Source: Rossellomorea marisflavi
GTDB lineage: Bacteria > Bacillota > Bacilli > Bacillales > Bacillaceae_B
Assembly: GCF_009806575.1 (NCBI RefSeq)
Contig: NZ_CP047095.1
Coordinates: forward strand, 1,034,001 to 1,098,000
Direction of reading: 5' to 3'
DNA: 64,000 nt
The stretch's first letter is position 1. Each line of letters begins with the position of its first letter. Under the pieces are notes generated by a model. That model did no database searches. It saw only the letters and a list, made by a program, of their open reading frames with translations, and had not been told where the DNA came from. A program made the translations under genes and the position numbers. Below, one piece after another: positions 59,739 to 64,000 of this stretch.

Positions 59739-60857
59739 GTGAAGATCACGATTATGAGTGAGGTGTTCCACCAGGCGTTGGGAGATGTGGTGAGGGCGGT
59801 TTCGACGAGAACGCCGATGCCGGTGCTGACGGGTGTGCATCTTGTAGCGACGGAGGAAGGGCTCACGCTTGTCGGCAGCGATTCCGACCTGATTATCACG
59901 AGGGAGCTGCCTGCTGAAGCGGGGAGGCTCGACGTTGAGAAGCCGGGAGCGATTGTCCTTCCTGCCAGGTATTTGGCTGAGATCGTCAAGAAGCTCTCGG
60001 GTCCGATCCACCTCCAGTTGATTGACGATACGACGGCCGATATCCGGTGCGGGGAGATCAAGACGAAGTTGAAGGGCTTCCCTTCCGATGACTATCCGAA
60101 GCTTCCCGTCATGGAAGGGAGCGAAACGCTTCAGCTTGATGCCTCCCAGTGGATGGAAATGCTGAAGCAGACCGTATTTGCCGTTTCGAAAAGTGAAGCA
60201 AAACCGGTCCTGACCGGAGTACATATTTCCATGGGGGAGGGGCGGCTGAAATCGGTTGCCACCGATTCACACCGCCTCGCCTATCGTGAAACAATGATTG
60301 ATCAACAAATCGAACGGGCATGCATCGTCCCGTATCAGGCGATCGGGGAGCTCATCAAGCTGTGGGACGGCAAGACAGAGGCAGTGGAGGTGGCCATGAA
60401 CGAGCATCATATCCACTGCCGCCTAGGTGAAACCAGCCTCTATTCCCGCTTGATTGATGGGAAGTATCCCAACGTATCTGGTCTCATTCCGGAAGGCGGT
60501 GAGACGCTCGTGAAGATGGAGACGAAGCAGCTGTTGAAAGGTGTCGACCGCGCGTGCCTCTTTGCCGGGGAATGGAAGAACCATAATGTATACATCACCA
60601 TTCACGACGGAAGGATGAAGCTTTCATCTGCCGCCACACAGCTTGGGAATATCGAAGAATCACAGAAGATCATCGAGATCGAAGGCGCGGAGGAAATGAA
60701 GATGACCCTCGACGGGAAGTACTTGATGGAAGCGCTGAGATCAGTGAAGGAAGAGACCGTGACCCTGCAATTCGGGGGCATCATGAAGCCTGTGGTGATT
60801 CGCCCTGAAGGCAATGCCGCCCATCTTCAGCTCATTTCACCGGTCAGGGCCTACTAG
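59739..60857 (+). CDS. DNA polymerase III beta subunit paralog (second sliding clamp)
   Basis: 372 residues from GTG 59739 (AGGGGG 7 nt upstream; GTG 59736 possible). The three-domain beta clamp is complete: VVRAVSTRTPMPVLTGVHLV, KLKGFPSDDYPKLP, KQTVFAVSKSEAKPVLTGVH, ATDSHRLAYR, YSRLIDGKYPNVSGLIPEG and the typical end LISPVRAY. It sits among unrelated genes, not next to dnaA/recF, so it is a paralog of the housekeeping dnaN. Second clamps are known in some Bacillus species (for example Bacillus anthracis). It may serve repair or a mobile replicon. Confidence 0.9.
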   Translation: MKITIMSEVFHQALGDVVRAVSTRTPMPVLTGVHLVATEEGLTLVGSDSDLIITRELPAEAGRLDVEKPGAIVLPARYLAEIVKKLSGPIHLQLIDDTTADIRCGEIKTKLKGFPSDDYPKLPVMEGSETLQLDASQWMEMLKQTVFAVSKSEAKPVLTGVHISMGEGRLKSVATDSHRLAYRETMIDQQIERACIVPYQAIGELIKLWDGKTEAVEVAMNEHHIHCRLGETSLYSRLIDGKYPNVSGLIPEGGETLVKMETKQLLKGVDRACLFAGEWKNHNVYITIHDGRMKLSSAATQLGNIEESQKIIEIEGAEEMKMTLDGKYLMEALRSVKEETVTLQFGGIMKPVVIRPEGNAAHLQLISPVRAY

Positions 60858-60869
60858 GATGGAGACAAC

Positions 60870-61337
60870 ATGAATATCGTACCGAATACGATCGCAGTCG
60901 TCAGCGTCACCCTCACCCAGGGCGATCAGGTGTTTCTGATCCAAGAAAATAAGCCCGGGATCAGTGGCAAGTGGAATTTTCCCGGAGGTCGGATCGAAGC
61001 AGGGGAAGATATTGCCGACGCTGCCTGGAGGGAAGTGAAAGAAGAGACGGGCTACTCCGTCCAGCTCACTTCGACGACAGGCGTCTATCCGTTCATCAGT
61101 GAAAAAGGCAGCCGTATCGTCCTGTTCCATTTCACCGGGGTGGTGACCGGGGGAAGCTTCCGCCCGGCAGAAGGGGAGATCCAGGACGGGAAATGGATGA
61201 CCCTTGCAGAGCTAGAAGCGATGGACGACGCAGATCTCAGAGAACCCGCTACCCTGCGGAACATCATCGACCACATGAAGAATGACGACCTTTACCCTGT
61301 GGATCTCTATGCAGGACTGAGGCCGGAAGTGAGCTGA
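60870..61337 (+). CDS. Nudix hydrolase
   Basis: 155 residues. Nudix box from GGRIEAGEDIADAAW to REVKEETGYS fits GX5EX7REUXEEXGU. It hydrolyses a nucleoside-diphosphate derivative; the substrate is not predicted. It starts 12 nt after the clamp gene, so it is probably co-transcribed, which fits a nucleotide-sanitising role. Confidence 0.9.
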   Translation: MNIVPNTIAVVSVTLTQGDQVFLIQENKPGISGKWNFPGGRIEAGEDIADAAWREVKEETGYSVQLTSTTGVYPFISEKGSRIVLFHFTGVVTGGSFRPAEGEIQDGKWMTLAELEAMDDADLREPATLRNIIDHMKNDDLYPVDLYAGLRPEVS

Positions 61338-61349
61338 GGAGGAAGCGGG

Positions 61350-62324
61350 ATGAATGATCCATTTCATGGGCTGAGATCCCATATGAAAACTATGAAGGAA
61401 AGAATGAAAGCATCAGGTGCAGCCCTTGTGGTCATGAAGGATAACCGGGTCGTCGAGGAATGGTACGACGGTTTCCATCATGGCCGGACAGGGGCGAGGA
61501 GCATCGATGCTTCTTCGCGTTTCAACGTCTACTCCGTCCGCGTGACCTATATCGCCCTGGCCGCCGCCATCTGCATCGAGGAAGGATCTATCCATCTCCA
61601 CGATCCCCTGAAGGACTACCTTCCCGGAATCCCGGGTGAGGCAACCGTTCAACATCTGCTTACGAGGAGCACGGGATTGAAGTGGACGGAAGGAAGGGCA
61701 GAAGTGGTGGCTCCGCCGGGCACCGTACTGGAAGGGAAGCGGCCGGACCTCGTGGCCGCCATCATACAGAAAGCAACGGGTCAAACCATCCGGGAAATCC
61801 TTCATGAACGGCTCATCGACCCCATGGGATGGACCCATACAGGGTGGATGGGAGCGGCCGCAGAGAATCTCGTCTGTGACGTGTCTTCCCTCGGATACCC
61901 AACGATCCGGTTGGGCGCCGACGACGGGACGGACCGCAATCTATTTGTGAATGCGAGGGAACTCGCCGAATGGGGGAACCTCCATTTAAACCATGGCACT
62001 CTGAGCGGGAAGCGGATCATTCCGGAAGAAATGATCCGGCAGGTGATCAGCCCCGTCCACCGGTCCGGGCAACCGTCCTTCGGCTATTTTTGGTGGCAGA
62101 AAGAAGGACAGGGCAGTCACCCACAAAACGAACTGGGCGCAACGCTGCCAGACGGCTCCTTCCAGATCTTCGGTGCCTCCGGCTGCGCCTGTCTCGTCAT
62201 CCCGGAGTACCGGGCCGTTGCGGTTCGATTGTTTAATAGTTTGTATGAGGGATATGACTATCTGGCGGATATCCAAGGGTTCGGGGATGAAGTGATGAGA
62301 GGGTTGAGAAAGGGAGAGTGCTGA
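61350..62324 (+). CDS. Serine hydrolase (beta-lactamase class C-like) lacking the SxxK lysine
   Basis: 324 residues, no signal peptide. The fold is class C beta-lactamase/penicillin-binding: SRFNVYSVRVTYIALA at the active helix, LLTRSTGLKW, PPGTVLEGKRPDLVAAI, and FGASGCACLVIPEY near the third motif. The catalytic SxxK here reads SVRV (TCC GTC CGC GTG); the lysine is replaced by valine. The remaining scaffold looks well kept, so it may be a non-catalytic binding protein. It is followed by a related gene with an intact motif. Confidence 0.8.
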   Translation: MNDPFHGLRSHMKTMKERMKASGAALVVMKDNRVVEEWYDGFHHGRTGARSIDASSRFNVYSVRVTYIALAAAICIEEGSIHLHDPLKDYLPGIPGEATVQHLLTRSTGLKWTEGRAEVVAPPGTVLEGKRPDLVAAIIQKATGQTIREILHERLIDPMGWTHTGWMGAAAENLVCDVSSLGYPTIRLGADDGTDRNLFVNARELAEWGNLHLNHGTLSGKRIIPEEMIRQVISPVHRSGQPSFGYFWWQKEGQGSHPQNELGATLPDGSFQIFGASGCACLVIPEYRAVAVRLFNSLYEGYDYLADIQGFGDEVMRGLRKGEC

Positions 62325-62325
62325 T

Positions 62326-63315
62326 ATGATTACGCTGACCAACAAAATTACGAACCTTATGAAAACCTATTACGTACCTGGAATGGGTCTCACCATATTG
62401 GACAACCAAACCATTTCCACTCTCTCGCTCGGCCTGGCCCAAAGGGACAAAGAGAGCATAACGGAAGACACCCTTTTCCACGCCTGCTCGATTTCCAAAT
62501 TCGCGACCTCCATGCTGGTACTGAAGCTATGCCACCAAGGATTGCTCTCACTGGATCATCCCGTTCAAGACTACCTGAGGTCCTGGTCGCTCAAGAGTGG
62601 TGATGGCCCCGTTACCCTTCGCCACCTCCTCAGTCATCAGGGGGGAATTGAGGATCCTGAAGGTAGCTTCGGCATTCATCCAGGCCGCCCTGATATGGCA
62701 CAGATCCTTAATGGAGAAACGCCTGCATGCCCCGCACGCATTGAGGCAGTCAAGCCGCCAAACCAGGAGTTCATCTATTCAGATGCCGGCTATTGCATCG
62801 TCCAACAGGTGGTGGAAGACGTACTGGATATCCCGTTTGAAACGGCGATCGAAGAGCACCTGTTCCGTCCACTGGGAATGAAGCGAAGCATGTACGAGCC
62901 GACTTTTCCCATGACCTCTGGACACGAGCCCGATGGCTCCGTCATGAAGGACCGGATACCCCATTATCCGTATGCCGCGGCATCGGGTCTATGGAGCACG
63001 CCTTCCGACTTGATGAAACTCGTGAAGGAGCTCTTCCGTTCTTTAAACGGAGAGGGGATCTTATTTTCCAAAGAGTATGCGATGGACATGATTTCTCCGC
63101 AAGGCGCCGCATCCTGGGCAGGACTTGGCGTGTTCGTGGATGGAGAAGGAAACTCCAAGGAGATTTCTTCCCTCGGTTGGGGAGAAGGGTTTCAGTCCAT
63201 GATGGTCGCCGAGCCATTGGAGGGAAAAGCATGGATCATCATGACAAACGGCAATACGGGCATCCATCAGATGAATGGGCTGATTGGTGATGTGTACCGA
63301 CTACTCACAACATAG
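62326..63315 (+). CDS. Serine hydrolase (beta-lactamase class C-like)
   Basis: 329 residues. The SxxK motif is intact (ACSISKFATSML), the second motif is YSDAGYCIV, and the third region lies near LGWGEGFQSM. LRHLLSHQGGIEDPEG is typical of esterase or D-aminopeptidase-like members. No signal peptide. It begins 1 nt after its neighbour's stop; the two are a tandem pair of distant paralogs. Confidence 0.87.
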   Translation: MITLTNKITNLMKTYYVPGMGLTILDNQTISTLSLGLAQRDKESITEDTLFHACSISKFATSMLVLKLCHQGLLSLDHPVQDYLRSWSLKSGDGPVTLRHLLSHQGGIEDPEGSFGIHPGRPDMAQILNGETPACPARIEAVKPPNQEFIYSDAGYCIVQQVVEDVLDIPFETAIEEHLFRPLGMKRSMYEPTFPMTSGHEPDGSVMKDRIPHYPYAAASGLWSTPSDLMKLVKELFRSLNGEGILFSKEYAMDMISPQGAASWAGLGVFVDGEGNSKEISSLGWGEGFQSMMVAEPLEGKAWIIMTNGNTGIHQMNGLIGDVYRLLTT

Positions 63316-63339
63316 CGCTTGGAAAAGGAGGGAAAGACA

Positions 63340-63894
63340 GTGAAGAAGGAATACTTTATCGGCATCGTGCCCCCAGAAGAGTACCTGGAAAGGGTTCAAC
63401 AGTTTCAGAACAGGTGGATGGGAAACGTAGGGGTGGAGCCCCACATCACCCTGAAAGCCCAAGGGGGACTATCGCCTGACCGGAAGTGGCTGGATGAAGT
63501 GAAGGGGGTGGTTTCACGCTTCCGCCCGTTTTCCTTAAGTCTCGGGGAACCGGCTTATTTCGGAGGGATCATCCTATATCTTACTGTCCATTCCCCTGCT
63601 CTCTTTGATCTTCATCGCGAGATTGTCCAGGCTGTGTCCCCTTCACCGGAAGAGATCCGGCAGTACTTTGAACTGGAGGCATTCGTACCGCATCTGACAC
63701 TGGGAAAAGAGCTGTATCCCTCATCGATCCGGGAAGGGGTAGGAAAAACGGATCTTGGCGTCATGGAACACCAGGCTAGAAGTGAGCTCGTCCCGTATCC
63801 TCGTTTTGATGTCACCTCCATTCGGGTGTACGAATTGAATACGGATAAAAAGCAATACGAACCGCTCATCGACCTGCCATTACGCACAGTCTGA
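63340..63894 (+). CDS. 2H phosphoesterase family protein (2'-5' RNA ligase-like)
   Basis: 184 residues from GTG 63340 (AAGGAGG 8 nt upstream). Two HxT motifs, PHITLKA and PHLTLGK, make the 2H phosphoesterase active site. Length fits the YjcG/LigT group. It acts on cyclic or 2',3'-phosphates of nucleotides or RNA; exact role unknown. It is downstream of the serine hydrolase pair in the same orientation. Confidence 0.88.
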   Translation: MKKEYFIGIVPPEEYLERVQQFQNRWMGNVGVEPHITLKAQGGLSPDRKWLDEVKGVVSRFRPFSLSLGEPAYFGGIILYLTVHSPALFDLHREIVQAVSPSPEEIRQYFELEAFVPHLTLGKELYPSSIREGVGKTDLGVMEHQARSELVPYPRFDVTSIRVYELNTDKKQYEPLIDLPLRTV

Positions 63895-63913
63895 TAAAAA
63901 AAGGAGAACAATC

Positions 63914-64000
63914 ATGGAAAAACTCTATCTGATTCACGGCTTCATGGGAACGGGGCAAGCTCATTTCTCCCACCAGATCGAAGCGTTCAAAGACGACTAT
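63914..64000 (+). CDS. Alpha/beta hydrolase, N-terminal part (3' cut off)
   Basis: Only 29 codons are visible. They start MEKLYLIHGFMGTG, with LIHGFMG as the oxyanion-side strand of alpha/beta hydrolases. AAAAAAAGGAGAACAATC is the ribosome site. The remainder lies outside the window. Confidence 0.7.
   Translation, partial: MEKLYLIHGFMGTGQAHFSHQIEAFKDDY

Overview
The window looks like chromosomal DNA of a Gram-positive, moderately GC-rich member of the Bacillaceae. The support is: strong AGGAGG-type ribosome sites with some GTG/TTG starts, many lipoboxes, a Bacillus-type xylAB operon with ROK-family XylR, YesM/YesN and YesS regulators, Lpl-type transport genes, a PadR-DUF2812 pair, UPF0291 and UPF0457 proteins, and a BceB-type permease. 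No rRNA, tRNA, phage, CRISPR array or complete insertion sequence was seen. The species is not determined.

Layout. 1-4.9 kb: a xylose-sensing cassette (XylFII-like receptor, LytS/YesM kinase, YesN regulator, XylF) that ends in a terminator without xylGH. 5-14.3 kb: single genes (lipoprotein, methyltransferases, an internally deleted flavin monooxygenase behind an MhqR-like operator, an orphan BceB-type permease with a BceR-like site, PadR-DUF2812, a chemoreceptor, OsmC). 14.4-18.1 kb: a tandem array of five paralogous lipoproteins; a sixth relative lies at 5.1 kb. 18.2-24 kb: an SDR, then xylR and xylA-xylB-uronate dehydrogenase. 24.2-37.1 kb: a pectin/rhamnogalacturonan utilisation locus (YesS-like regulator, LplC/LplB/YesL/LplA import, GH105, GH28, esterase, pectinesterase, a DUF4064 protein, frameshifted GH43). 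37.1-49.2 kb: mixed genes, including an S9 peptidase between two 126-bp direct repeats, an MMPL pump, LysE with MocR, and an HssRS-like two-component system. 49.2-55.7 kb: TetR with an ABC exporter whose permease is frameshifted, an MFS pump with an XRE-TPR regulator, and VanZ. 55.8-58.1 kb: a three-gene pseudopilin operon. 58.3-64 kb: small proteins, a second DNA sliding clamp, Nudix, two serine hydrolases, a 2H phosphoesterase and the start of an alpha/beta hydrolase.

How the genes work together. The left half is organised around plant cell-wall sugars. The receptor-kinase-regulator cassette would sense xylose. XylR controls xylAB and so entry to the pentose phosphate pathway. The pectin locus imports oligogalacturonides or rhamnogalacturonan fragments through LplABC and trims them in the cytoplasm. 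The uronate dehydrogenase placed behind xylB links the two. The right half is mostly stress, export and regulatory modules in which a regulator stands next to or divergent from its probable target.

Main irregularities: two single-base losses in G runs (GH43 and ABC permease), a roughly 60-residue in-frame deletion in the monooxygenase, a lost SxxK lysine in one serine hydrolase, a dispersed family of GGGACGGTTCC hairpins, and the 126-bp repeat pair. All functional calls come from reading the sequence and remembered family motifs; no database search was run.
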